Positions 1-6,085 of a DNA stretch of 11,628 nucleotides are shown piece by piece. A program made the translations under genes and the position numbers. The DNA is from Dehalococcoidia bacterium UBA2979 (GTDB taxonomy: Bacteria; Chloroflexota; Dehalococcoidia; UBA2979), in contig DEAP01000076.1 of the NCBI GenBank assembly GCA_002348225.1, forward strand, positions 1-11,628, read 5' to 3'. Every line of letters begins with the position of its first letter. Positions within the stretch are counted from its first letter, which is position 1. The notes below the pieces were generated by a model that did no database searches, had not been told where the DNA came from, and saw only the letters and a list, made by a program, of their open reading frames with translations.

Positions 1-1
1 C

Positions 2-1003
2 CGAGATGACTGGCTGCAACCATTTTCTGAAGAGGTACTTGAACCGAGCCTGCCTATCATCGACCCACATCACCATTTGTGGGACCGAGTTGGTGGCACT
101 AGGTACCTGCTCGATGAATTGTTGTTGGATACAACTGGACATAACGTGAGGCAAACTGTTTTTGTTGAATGTAACTCTATGTATCGCGCAGACGCATCTG
201 ATGCACTGAAATATGTGGGCGAAACGGAATTTGTTCGAGGGATCGCAGCGCAGAGTAACCACGGGCAATATGGCGATATGCGAGTGGCTACAGGGATTGT
301 CAGTATGGCTGACTTGCTCCTTGGCGCAGAGGTACAGGAAGTACTTGAATCTCATATCGCGGCAAGTCCTGAAACATTCAGGGGCATTCGCTATAAGACA
401 GCTTGGGCGATCGATGAAGTCGGAATGATTCCTGGAGGAGCCAGTGACGCAGAAATTATGACTAGTCGCAGTTTTTTTGACGGATTTTCGATGCTTGCCA
501 AGTACGATCTATCCTTCGACGCGTGGTTACTTCACCCGCAGTTGGACGAGTTGGCCGGACTTGCTGGTAAGTTCCCGGATACTACGATCGTGCTTGACCA
601 TCTCGGAGGGCCTATTGGGATTGGGCCGTATGCTCAGAATCGTGATGAAGTTTTCCGAGACTGGCATTCGGCTCTGTCACGCGTAGCCCAGCACGAGAAT
701 GTCTTTTTAAAGGTAGGCGGCATTCAGATGCCAATTAATGGTTTTGGGTGGCACGAACACGAATCTGCTCCCAAATCCGATGAGTTGCTCGTAAAGAACC
801 GAGACTGGTATCTCGCGGCAATCGAGTTGTTCGGCCCCGAACGATGTATGTTCGAGAGCAATTTCCCAGTCGAGCGCCAGTCATGTTCCTACACCGCGGT
901 GTGGAACCAGTTTAAAAAGCTATCATCTGGCTTTAGCGATAGTGAACGTACCGCTTTGATGCACGACACGGCGCTCAAGGTTTATCGGCTGACTAACTAT
1001 TAG
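2..1003 (+). CDS. Amidohydrolase (COG3618-like TIM-barrel metal-dependent hydrolase), 5' end outside window
   Basis: The reading frame is open from base 2 to the TAG at 1001-1003, giving 333 visible residues. The TTG at 77 is an internal Leu codon, not a start, because the family's N-terminal metal motif IDPHHHLWD lies just upstream of it (bases 59-85, visible residues 20-28). Further family marks are FRGIRY, the HPQLDEL segment, IVLDHLGGP with its conserved His, FLKVGG and, near the C-terminus, MFESNFPVERQ. Such enzymes (2-pyrone-4,6-dicarboxylate lactonase and fuconolactonase relatives) hydrolyse lactones or amides in the cytoplasm with one or two bound metals. The C-terminal motif has Asn where many members have the ligand or base Asp (SDWPV type), as in an ESNFPV-bearing subgroup. 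Only a few N-terminal residues appear to be missing. The substrate is unknown. The gene converges on the DinB-like gene, with 19 bp between the stops. Confidence 0.9.
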   Translation, partial: RDDWLQPFSEEVLEPSLPIIDPHHHLWDRVGGTRYLLDELLLDTTGHNVRQTVFVECNSMYRADASDALKYVGETEFVRGIAAQSNHGQYGDMRVATGIVSMADLLLGAEVQEVLESHIAASPETFRGIRYKTAWAIDEVGMIPGGASDAEIMTSRSFFDGFSMLAKYDLSFDAWLLHPQLDELAGLAGKFPDTTIVLDHLGGPIGIGPYAQNRDEVFRDWHSALSRVAQHENVFLKVGGIQMPINGFGWHEHESAPKSDELLVKNRDWYLAAIELFGPERCMFESNFPVERQSCSYTAVWNQFKKLSSGFSDSERTALMHDTALKVYRLTNY

Positions 1004-1022
1004 TACTTACTTGAATGGATCG

Positions 1023-1448
1023 TTAGCTACTTCGCTCATTGATTGATTCCGCATGTTCAGTGAAATGGGTTCCTGCACGAACCATGCACGCGCCAATAGT
1101 GGCATCCCAGTCCATGCTTTCAGGTCGTTCAACTGGCTTCACCATGTCTCGATCCTCAACATATCGGAATACCCGGTTCAGTACCTCTAGTCCGGCGTCA
1201 AGAGCAGAGCCTACGTCAGCAGAGCTCGCTAGTTCGGCGGCTGTTTTTTCGGCTGCTCGCGCATCCATTGCGTTTGCCACAGTGCCAGCAAAAAAACCAA
1301 TACTACCTAGGGTATGTTCGGCCACTTTACGCGCGGACCAGTTATCGTCATCCCCAGCTTCCCAGTCCCCTGAAAATCCCTCTGCTGCAGCTCGGAATGC
1401 CTCAGCACCTGCTGCTATGTCTGCTCGTATTTCATCTGCTGTAGCCAT
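1023..1448 (-). CDS. DinB-superfamily protein (DinB_2 / mycothiol-dependent maleylpyruvate isomerase-like fold)
   Basis: This is a 141-aa all-helical protein. The motif DNWSARKVAEHTLGSIGFF at about residues 35-53 is the usual helix-2 signature of DinB-like four-helix bundles. His45, together with His128 and His132 in GTHFTEHAESI, supplies the three-histidine divalent-metal site of the superfamily. Known members include thiol-cofactor-dependent isomerases and transferases (maleylpyruvate isomerase, BshC/EgtB-associated and DinB-type proteins), but many have no assigned reaction, and I cannot assign one here. The ATG at 1446-1448 is preceded on the minus strand by AAGGAAG at suitable spacing, which supports this start. 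Alanine-rich, acidic helices fill residues 1-35 and 60-95. It is a paralogue of the protein at 2667-3257; the two share a KPVE.P.SM block ahead of the last helix. It is transcribed divergently from the gene at 1727. Confidence 0.82.
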   Translation of the reverse strand: MATADEIRADIAAGAEAFRAAAEGFSGDWEAGDDDNWSARKVAEHTLGSIGFFAGTVANAMDARAAEKTAAELASSADVGSALDAGLEVLNRVFRYVEDRDMVKPVERPESMDWDATIGACMVRAGTHFTEHAESINERSS

Positions 1449-1726
1449 CCCGGCACCTTCCTTACAATTTAGAATTCTAACCAGTGTCGCCGTAGGGTAG
1501 CGCAGGGTGGTCCAATGCTGTCAAGTGGCGTCCAATAAGTAGCGGCAAACATTGGGTTTGAGGTCCGGCCCAGGGAACGATCAAGCAAATATATGACGGC
1601 TATTGGGGACTTCGAACAATAATTACTTTGTAGAACATCTAATTAAGCTATATAGTCAACAAAATGGTCGGATCGTGGCTAAAGGTTAGTTAGTCCACAA
1701 GCACCTACCACAAGAAGGAGGAGTTT
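1449..1726. other. Divergent intergenic region (278 bp) with CCAAT-type repeats and a TTAGAATTCTAA palindrome
   Basis: No convincing gene is present. The region separates the minus-strand DinB-like gene from the + strand small-protein gene and must hold both promoters. Visible structure is a perfect 12-bp palindrome, TTAGAATTCTAA, at 1469-1480, 21 bp upstream of the DinB start codon. The pentamer CCAAT (or its complement ATTGG) occurs four times: 1512-1516, 1532-1536, 1551-1555 and 1602-1606. The first two are TCCAAT in direct orientation exactly 20 bp apart; the last two are inverted. A regulator-binding role is inference. Confidence 0.4.
1628..1656 (+). promoter_or_regulatory. Candidate sigma70-type promoter for the gene at 1727
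   Basis: TTGTAG at 1628-1633 is followed after a 17-bp spacer by TATAGT at 1651-1656, in an AT-rich stretch. The predicted transcript would start near 1663 and have a leader of about 64 nt. The -10 is good and the -35 matches only the TTG half, so this is a candidate. Confidence 0.35.
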
Positions 1727-2023
1727 ATGTTGTTTCACATCACGCATCGGCATAATTGGGAGACTTGCCCACTTAATTCAGATGATCCTGCGGGACAAGT
1801 CGGGGATATGAAAGCAGTAGTAGAAGGCAACGATCAGGTCACTGTTCTTGGCTCCTGGATGGATGCACCCGCTCACAAGGGGTACATGATCATCGAAGCT
1901 GACAACGCGGCAGCAATAATGACGTTATGTATGCCTCTCGTTGCACTCGGAGAAATGGAAGTGGTCCCGGTGAGCGAATTTGGAGAGATCAGTGATGCTG
2001 CATTGGCGGCGATATCTGCGTAA
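1727..2023 (+). CDS. Small DUF3303-like protein (ferredoxin-like alpha+beta domain)
   Basis: A 98-aa protein beginning MLFHITHRHNWETCP, with an excellent Shine-Dalgarno AAGGAGG at 1715-1721, five bases before the ATG. The order of segments is strand (LFHITHR), helix (PAGQVGDMKAVV), strand (VTVLGSWMDA), strand (KGYMIIEADN), helix (AAAIMTLCMPLVAL) and strand (MEVVPVSEF). This matches single-domain dimeric alpha+beta barrel proteins of the DUF3303 kind, which run 80-100 aa and typically end in a ...VVPV strand. No reaction is known for that family. It is followed after 114 bp by another same-strand gene, so the two may share a transcript. The family name rests on pattern and length only; the fold call is firmer than the family call. 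Confidence 0.75.
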   Translation: MLFHITHRHNWETCPLNSDDPAGQVGDMKAVVEGNDQVTVLGSWMDAPAHKGYMIIEADNAAAIMTLCMPLVALGEMEVVPVSEFGEISDAALAAISA

Positions 2024-2137
2024 CACGTTGTAATGTTCCGTTTAGTCTTCTTCTGAAAACTCAGACTGAAGCCGAATACTTTCAGTAACGAAGGTTCGTG
2101 ATAGTTTGTTCCTCAGATCATGTATGAGGAGGATTCT

Positions 2138-2617
2138 GTGTCTGAAATCACAGAGGTGGAGCTTGCTGCAGCACGAACAGACTGGGGCAACGAATTGATT
2201 GCGATTTCGGTTGCTTTCGATACTGAGGGAATCGAAGCAGCGACTGAGATTGCTAACCGAGCGCTCGATGCTGTTTATGATTATGGATTTGGGCCAGTGC
2301 TCTTCAAGCCAACTATGGCTAGTGGAGAGCAGACCTTCCGGTCAACTCGCGAAGGAGCCTTATCTTATTTTGTTGGACATAACCCGGGCTTTCCGCGGGA
2401 CCACGGGTTTGGTCTGCGTAGTTGGCGTGAGGTAACTACGGAAACAGCCGCTAGCTTCATGGACGGCCATATTGCCATGTGGATGGGTAGTGTCACTTTT
2501 ATAGATAAAGATGGCGATATTACGATTGTGGACAAGAGCTGGGGCTATAGGAAAGATGCTGGTGGCACCTTGCGAATTGTGCTTCACCACTCGTCTCTGC
2601 CATATCAGCCTGCCTAA
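2138..2617 (+). CDS. NTF2/SnoaL-like protein, start corrected to GTG
   Basis: I place the start at the GTG at 2138 (159 aa, MSEITEVELAAARTDW...). An in-frame ATG exists at 2120, but the best ribosome-binding site, GAGGAGG at 2126-2132, lies downstream of that ATG and five bases before the GTG. The N-terminal helices (residues 6-50) are followed by VLFKPTMASGEQTFRS, ALSYFVGHN, a long beta sheet (SFMDGHIAMWMGSVTFIDKDGDITIVDKSWGYRKDAGG) and the closing strand LRIVLHHSSLPY. That is the cone-shaped helix-sheet pattern of the NTF2 superfamily, close to SnoaL and CaMKII-association-domain-like proteins. These form dimers or larger rings and bind small hydrophobic ligands or act as lyases, isomerases or hydrolases. 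Conserved-looking polar residues are Lys57, the HH pair near the end and Trp141. Function is unassigned. It converges with the gene ending at 2667. Confidence 0.75.
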   Translation: MSEITEVELAAARTDWGNELIAISVAFDTEGIEAATEIANRALDAVYDYGFGPVLFKPTMASGEQTFRSTREGALSYFVGHNPGFPRDHGFGLRSWREVTTETAASFMDGHIAMWMGSVTFIDKDGDITIVDKSWGYRKDAGGTLRIVLHHSSLPYQPA

Positions 2618-2666
2618 GGTAAAGTCACTGCAAGGCGATCGTAGGGTGTGAGAACCCCTCACTAAC

Positions 2667-3257
2667 TTAGGTACGGATTTGATTCATTGTGGTCGCATGT
2701 TCGTCTGCGTGGGTAATGTTACGAGTAATGGCACCCCATACTGTCTGCTCGAAGCCCATACTGAACGGAGACTCAACTGGCTTTCGAAGATCAAGGTCTG
2801 AGAATTGCTCGTATATGGGCCGGCACGTATCACCGATGGCGATGATTCCTTCAATACCATCAGTACGTGTTTCAAAATTCGGGGTGTAGTTCAAGAGATA
2901 AGGGGCTTCTATATTCGTAACAGTTGTGGCAAGCCACAAAAGCCCGGTCTCACTATATGCAAGATGCTCAGTCAATTCCCGAGGAGACCAATCGGCCTCA
3001 TCTGTAGCACCGGCGACTGAAGACCAATCTCCATCGAGTTCTCTGATACTCTGAACGAAGCGCTCACGTGACGCGTCCAGCTCTAAACATATAGCTCGAA
3101 TGTCGACCAGGTGCCCGTATGTTTGATTGATATTCTTGTAATGTCCCAAGATAGCTGACGCCGGAATTTCATCCAGAGGCGGAGGGGTTGGTGGCCTCAG
3201 ATGTATTGGTCGAGTCTCACTATATAGGTGCTTAGTACCATCATCCCAAACAGACAT
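2667..3257 (-). CDS. DinB-superfamily protein with a proline-rich N-terminal extension
   Basis: A 196-aa protein with the DinB-fold signature ADWSPRELTEHLAYSETGLLW at about residues 88-108 and NITHADEHATTM at 180-191. His98, His183 and His187 match the three-histidine metal site. The core (about residues 55-196) aligns with the 141-aa protein at 1023-1448, including the (R)KPVE.P.SM block. The first about 55 residues are extra, with a proline cluster LRPPTPPPLDEIP, which looks like a flexible segment or an interaction tail. The ATG at 3255-3257 has AAGGAG seven bases upstream, in the 22-bp gap after the preceding gene's stop, so it is the second gene of a two-gene minus-strand unit with the membrane protein at 3280-3735. 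Reaction unknown; the family includes thiol-dependent isomerases and transferases. Confidence 0.8.
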   Translation of the reverse strand: MSVWDDGTKHLYSETRPIHLRPPTPPPLDEIPASAILGHYKNINQTYGHLVDIRAICLELDASRERFVQSIRELDGDWSSVAGATDEADWSPRELTEHLAYSETGLLWLATTVTNIEAPYLLNYTPNFETRTDGIEGIIAIGDTCRPIYEQFSDLDLRKPVESPFSMGFEQTVWGAITRNITHADEHATTMNQIRT

Positions 3258-3279
3258 ACATATACTCCTTGCTAAAAAT

Positions 3280-3735
3280 TTAATCGACGAGGCCCGCGTC
3301 GAGCATCTTTCTATCGATCCAGTCCTGCAATTCTTCTGGTAATAATTGTGAGCCTATTTCTCGGTACCATCTTCTGACACCTGGTCCTGTTTGTAGCATT
3401 GCCCAGAACCACCACCAAGTATCTTCCGATGTTTTGTCATAGATCCACATTTGCTGGCATTGGACAAAATACATATTCAGGAACATGTTGTATCGATGGC
3501 GTTCCTCTTCATTCAGGTCTTCATCACGTATACCTCGAAGGAAAATATTTGTGAATTCAGAATCAGCAATGTGATGTTCGGCAAGTGCTGTGAGCGTATT
3601 TGTCGCCCCGGCTCGCATTGTGATCACAGAGTCTTTATGCTGCAGTCGCAGCTGGCTCGCCAGGAAGAGCGCTACTGCCAGTGTTGCTATTCCTGTTGCG
3701 ATTTGGGCCAATACCGAAAGACTCTCAATTCCCAT
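3280..3735 (-). CDS. Small membrane-anchored protein of unknown function, start corrected
   Basis: A 151-aa protein starting at the ATG at 3733-3735 (MGIESLSVLAQIATGIATLA). A longer version from 3789 is possible, but its extra 18 residues would cover the promoter and the AGGGAG Shine-Dalgarno sequence placed seven bases before the 3735 start. One transmembrane helix covers about residues 7-27, followed by a basic turn (QLRLQHK). A soluble helical domain follows, with a Glu/Arg-rich stretch (RGIRDEDLNEEERHRY) and a Trp cluster (DTWWWFWAMLQTGPGVRRWYRE) about residues 106-127. This architecture of an N-terminal anchor plus a roughly 120-residue helical domain is frequent in environmental bacteria, mostly as uncharacterised proteins, and I do not recognise a function. 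It is the promoter-proximal gene of the unit that continues into the DinB-like gene, suggesting that the two are made together. Confidence 0.75.
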   Translation of the reverse strand: MGIESLSVLAQIATGIATLAVALFLASQLRLQHKDSVITMRAGATNTLTALAEHHIADSEFTNIFLRGIRDEDLNEEERHRYNMFLNMYFVQCQQMWIYDKTSEDTWWWFWAMLQTGPGVRRWYREIGSQLLPEELQDWIDRKMLDAGLVD

Positions 3736-3766
3736 ACATTCTCCCTGAGTTTGTGAGGCTAGGGTA

Positions 3767-3795
3767 ACTATAAGTGCTGGTGTCTCCAAAGTTAA
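3767..3795 (-). promoter_or_regulatory. Candidate promoter for the minus-strand membrane protein/DinB unit
   Basis: Read on the minus strand, TTAACT (3795-3790) and TATAGT (3772-3767) are separated by 17 bp. Four of six -35 positions and five of six -10 positions match the sigma70 consensus. A start near 3760 would leave a short leader of about 25 nt before the ATG at 3735. Its -35 box abuts that of the divergent promoter. Confidence 0.45.
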
Positions 3796-3805
3796 CTTGA
3801 CAAGT
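3795..3805. promoter_or_regulatory. Palindrome over divergent -35 boxes (candidate operator)
   Basis: ACTTGACAAGT is a perfect inverted repeat (ACTTG/CAAGT around a central A). It contains the TTGACA of the + strand promoter and touches the -35 of the minus-strand promoter. Two copies of GTTAAC flank it, at 3791-3796 and 3820-3825, 29 bp apart. A repressor bound here could silence both directions; that is inference. Confidence 0.3.
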
Positions 3806-3827
3806 CAGGTTAGTAAGTGGTTAACAT
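3797..3827 (+). promoter_or_regulatory. Candidate promoter for the cluster starting at 3872
   Basis: A perfect TTGACA lies at 3797-3802. The best -10 is TAACAT at 3822-3827, with a long 19-bp spacer; TTAACA, one base to the left, is the alternative with 18 bp. The leader would be about 38 nt and contains a purine-rich GGGGGAGGG Shine-Dalgarno region near 3857-3865. Confidence 0.4.
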
Positions 3828-3871
3828 GACAGTCGTTACCACAAAGAGTCAAAATAGGGGGAGGGTACCTA

Positions 3872-4504
3872 ATGGATGTTTTAACGACGATTATTTCACA
3901 ACCGGTGAATGGCCGAACTGTGGACGCAATCGCTCAGATTAATGAACTGAAAGAAATTGCTGAGAATGCCGGGGCATTACGAGCTACAGCTAGCCGCGTG
4001 ATAAGCGGACCAAATATCGGGAATTTGCAGCTGCGGGTATTTTCTAACGATCTTGTTCATGCGGGTGAAATTTCGACAGCAATGTGGTCCTCAGACACAG
4101 CCGCTCGCTCGCAGAATGATGCGAATCCCTCTGGACAACTCGTGGGACTGATTCGGTCAAATGTCATACATCGAGCAGCTCCGTTCCTCGATAAAAGCAT
4201 TGAGCCAGCAATTGCTACGGTTCTAGCAGTTCAGCCGCGCCCTGGCCGAGTCGCCGAACTTGAATCAGTGCTCAGTCAGTGGGCTGACCAATGGGTTGCC
4301 GGTGGAGCACTACAGTCATTTGTAACATCCGCCATTACGGGTACACCTGGACCAGCGCTTTTTGTCACTGCGGCCTACTCAAGCTGGGAAGCCTGGAGTG
4401 ATGCTCTTGGTAGTGCTCGCGAGAGTGAGCTTTGGCGAAATTTGCGCGGTGGTTCGGATCCTGCAGGGGTCGTATTGGGGAACACACAGCTAAGCGCAAT
4501 TTAG
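3872..4504 (+). CDS. Two-domain alpha+beta barrel-like protein, copy 1 of tandem pair
   Basis: A 210-aa protein with a strong GGGGGAGGG ribosome-binding region before the ATG. It reads as two similar halves. Residues 1-80 begin with a strand (VLTTIISQPVNGRTVDAI) and reach SAMWSSD-type helices. Residues about 112-205 begin IATVLAVQPRPGRVAELESVL and end SELWRNLRGG...VVLGN. Each half follows strand-helix-strand-strand-helix-strand, the ferredoxin-like plan of dimeric alpha+beta barrels (antibiotic-biosynthesis monooxygenase, NIPSNAP or DUF6854-like). A two-domain chain would mimic one dimer. I cannot name a reaction; relatives bind small hydrophobic ligands, and some are cofactor-free oxygenases. 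There is no signal peptide, so it should be cytoplasmic. The next gene is a same-length paralogue 37 bp downstream, roughly half identical over the first 100 residues by eye. Confidence 0.75.
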   Translation: MDVLTTIISQPVNGRTVDAIAQINELKEIAENAGALRATASRVISGPNIGNLQLRVFSNDLVHAGEISTAMWSSDTAARSQNDANPSGQLVGLIRSNVIHRAAPFLDKSIEPAIATVLAVQPRPGRVAELESVLSQWADQWVAGGALQSFVTSAITGTPGPALFVTAAYSSWEAWSDALGSARESELWRNLRGGSDPAGVVLGNTQLSAI

Positions 4505-4541
4505 TAAAGAGAGCTTACAGCTCATTTAGGGAGACATCATA

Positions 4542-5174
4542 ATGACAGTATTGTCGACATTAATTATTAAGCCAGTAAATGGGAGACAGGCCGATGCAGT
4601 CGCTCAAATCAAACAATACGCCCAAGTAGCGCTCGATTCTGGGGCCAATAACGCGGTGGCTACTAGGGTATTGACCGGTCCAAATGTGGGTACTCTGCAG
4701 ATGCGAATGTTCACTGACGACCTTGAACATTTGGGTGAAGTGGCCGGCAGAATGTATTCTTCAGACTTCTACGCTGCCTCTACGTCAGACAGCTCACCCT
4801 CAGGTGAAGTGGTAAATATCATTCGAAGCTCTCTTGCGTATAGGGCCAAGCCTGATGGCTCTGCAGGGGCGGATACCACTGTTGGCAATGTCGTCGCATT
4901 ACAGGTTCACCCTGGAAGAGGTGAAGAACTTGCTAATCGATTGATCAGATTAGCGGATGCCTGGGCAGAGGTCGGAGCATCCCAAGCCCACGTCACTTCC
5001 GCCATTTCAGGTACGGCTGGCCCGCATATGTTCATATCTTCATACTTCACCGATTATGCTGCGTTAAACACGGCGTGGAATGGTTTGCAAGACACACCCA
5101 TCTGGCAGAGTATTCGTACGTCAACGAGTCCAGCTGGCACGATCATCGGCAACTTTCACATGGGACGGTTATAG
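4542..5174 (+). CDS. Two-domain alpha+beta barrel-like protein, copy 2 of tandem pair
   Basis: A 210-aa paralogue of the preceding gene, with identical length and the same landmarks: IIKPVNGRQADAVAQIK at the N-terminus, GPNVGTLQMRMFTDDLEHLGEV in the first domain, SPSGEVV..IIRSS at the linker, VALQVHPGRGEELANRLI opening the second domain, and SAISGTAGPHMF..SY near the end. The closing TSPAGTIIGN block matches SDPAGVVLGN of copy 1. AGGGAGA lies eight bases before the ATG. The spacing of 37 bp upstream and 31 bp downstream suggests one transcript with its neighbours. Divergence to roughly half identity, with length kept, suggests an old duplication with both copies under selection, perhaps forming a heteromer or handling different ligands. 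Function unknown. Confidence 0.75.
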   Translation: MTVLSTLIIKPVNGRQADAVAQIKQYAQVALDSGANNAVATRVLTGPNVGTLQMRMFTDDLEHLGEVAGRMYSSDFYAASTSDSSPSGEVVNIIRSSLAYRAKPDGSAGADTTVGNVVALQVHPGRGEELANRLIRLADAWAEVGASQAHVTSAISGTAGPHMFISSYFTDYAALNTAWNGLQDTPIWQSIRTSTSPAGTIIGNFHMGRL

Positions 5175-5205
5175 ACTGTAATTGAATTGCGAAAGGTAAA
5201 ATCTT

Positions 5206-5520
5206 ATGACACTTCAAATAAGTCGTTGGAAAGTCCGTGACGGATCAGATCTTTCGGAGGTAGGCTTGGCGGCGTTGGCATTTTGTCGAGCTCAACGCGG
5301 ACGAACACAGGTCGATGATGCGAAATACTATTGGGCACATCCCGGTGAAATCTGGATACTCGTGGAGGGTGAGGAAGAGCTTGTCCTGACGTCAAATCAG
5401 ACCTCTGAGAGTTATGCTGCGTTATACGATCTCAACGAACTCGCTGTTCAGTCAGAGAGTGTTTTACTCTCTGATGCGCGGTCTGGCTTGACTACCTATG
5501 AAGCGGCTGGCAGGGCGTAG
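5206..5520 (+). CDS. Small hypothetical protein, probable single alpha+beta barrel domain
   Basis: A 104-aa protein starting at the ATG at 5206, with GAAAGG nine bases upstream. The start MTLQISRWKVRDG looks like a first strand. A helix with LAALAFCRAQRG, a strand (AKYYWAHPGEIWILVEGEEEL) and a second helix (YAALYDLNELA) follow. The closing segment, SVLLSDARSGLTTYEAAGRA, is polar. The pattern fits a single-domain relative of the two proteins upstream and of the 98-aa protein at 1727, but sequence similarity to either is weak. A lone Cys (residue 27) sits in the first helix. It is the third gene in the run from 3872 and is probably cotranscribed. I do not recognise a function. Confidence 0.65.
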   Translation: MTLQISRWKVRDGSDLSEVGLAALAFCRAQRGRTQVDDAKYYWAHPGEIWILVEGEEELVLTSNQTSESYAALYDLNELAVQSESVLLSDARSGLTTYEAAGRA

Positions 5521-5590
5521 TCTATCTGTTCCGAATCGCGGAGCCATGAGACTTTGATAAACCGTCAGCATATGACGAACAGAGTAGAAT

Positions 5591-5869
5591 GTGCTTAAAT
5601 TTCAGTATGAGAATGCCGATTCAGCTGAACCGTCAGTGATTACTGAAGGGTGGACGCCACTGCCGAACAGGAAAAATGAGGAAATTCGTCGACGTATAGC
5701 TCGTATCAAGGCGCTTAATCCAGGACTCGATTCCGAGTGGCATGAGGTTATACAACCTGAGGAGGAGGAAGAATTACCTGAATTTGACTCCTGCGAGGCC
5801 TTTGTGTCGGCAGTAGAGACGTATGGTAATCGGGAAACTATGCATGAAACCAAGGACTCGACTGATTAA
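5591..5869 (+). CDS. Small acidic hypothetical protein
   Basis: A possible 92-aa protein from the GTG at 5591; a stop at 5585-5587 in the same frame rules out an earlier start. The region before it has no good Shine-Dalgarno sequence, and a later GTG at 5636 is possible. The chain has a basic helix (NRKNEEIRRRIARIKALN) at about residues 26-43, then a strongly acidic run (QPEEEEELPEFDSCEAF) at 55-71, and ends in a polar tail. It is rich in charged residues, with no membrane segment or known motif. It lies 70 bp after the preceding gene on the same strand. It may be a small regulatory or stress protein, but nothing shows this. The coding call rests on amino-acid composition and the absence of a better frame. 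Confidence 0.45.
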   Translation: MLKFQYENADSAEPSVITEGWTPLPNRKNEEIRRRIARIKALNPGLDSEWHEVIQPEEEEELPEFDSCEAFVSAVETYGNRETMHETKDSTD

Positions 5870-5878
5870 TCAGCATAA

Positions 5879-5894
5879 ATCACTGTACAGTGAT
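5879..5894. repeat. 16-bp perfect palindrome
   Basis: ATCACTGTACAGTGAT is its own reverse complement. With a bulge, flanking AGC/GCT extends the symmetry. It lies ten bases after the stop at 5869 and covers the last codons of the possible IclR remnant. There is no loop and no T-run, so it is more likely a dimeric-regulator site (TGTACA core) than a Rho-independent terminator. Confidence 0.5.
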
Positions 5895-6062
5895 GCTCAT
5901 ATTGGCCGCGCCGACGGTGATCTTTGCAGATTCAATGAATCGCTCTGTGTGCCGGCTTCGTTTAAATAGATGAGAAATAAGGCTAACTGACACACTAAAA
6001 ATACTACTGGATTGTGAAATGGCAGCGAATATCGTAGATTCAGGTGACTGAACGTGTACATA
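5880..6062 (-). pseudogene. Possible 3' remnant of an IclR-family regulator
   Basis: On the minus strand the frame ending at the TGA at 5880-5882 reads ...SPESTIFAAISQSSSIF-SVSVSLISHLFKRSRHTERFIE-SAKITVGAANMSITVQ. The order AAI...SVSVS...R.TERFIE...A...GAANMSI resembles the last about 55 residues of IclR effector-binding domains (AAPI...ALSVSGP..R.T.ERI..A...I...AA..IS). The helix-turn-helix domain and most of the effector domain are absent. Upstream of about 6062 the frame runs antisense into the hydrolase gene without resemblance. If real, it is a deletion remnant of a regulator that once stood next to the hydrolase. Against this, the match is loose, it has gaps, and it could be chance in an AT-rich leader. 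Confidence 0.33.
6012..6040 (+). promoter_or_regulatory. Candidate promoter for the alpha/beta hydrolase gene
   Basis: TTGTGA at 6012-6017 and TAGATT at 6035-6040 are spaced by 17 bp; each matches four of six consensus positions. The predicted leader is about 39 nt. It lies inside the possible IclR remnant. Confidence 0.3.
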
Positions 6063-6085
6063 GAAGGACGGAATAGGTACAGACA

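Noticed and set aside
77..79. TTG at 77 as the start of the amidohydrolase
   Set aside because: The frame is open to the left edge and encodes the conserved IDPHHH motif immediately before it, so this TTG is an internal Leu codon.
1039..1500. 153-codon + strand frame
   Set aside because: It is antisense to the DinB-like gene, whose histidine motifs and ribosome-binding site are clear; the + strand product has serine/alanine-rich low-complexity composition and no motif.
2360..2662. 100-codon minus-strand frame
   Set aside because: Antisense to the NTF2-like gene, with no ribosome-binding site or recognisable domain.
2648..2662. Small hairpin GTGAG/CTCAC between convergent genes, considered as a terminator
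   Set aside because: Only five pairs and no T-run on either strand.
5563..5577. CGTCA...TGACG inverted repeat before the acidic protein gene
   Set aside because: A five-pair stem with no T-run is within chance expectation.
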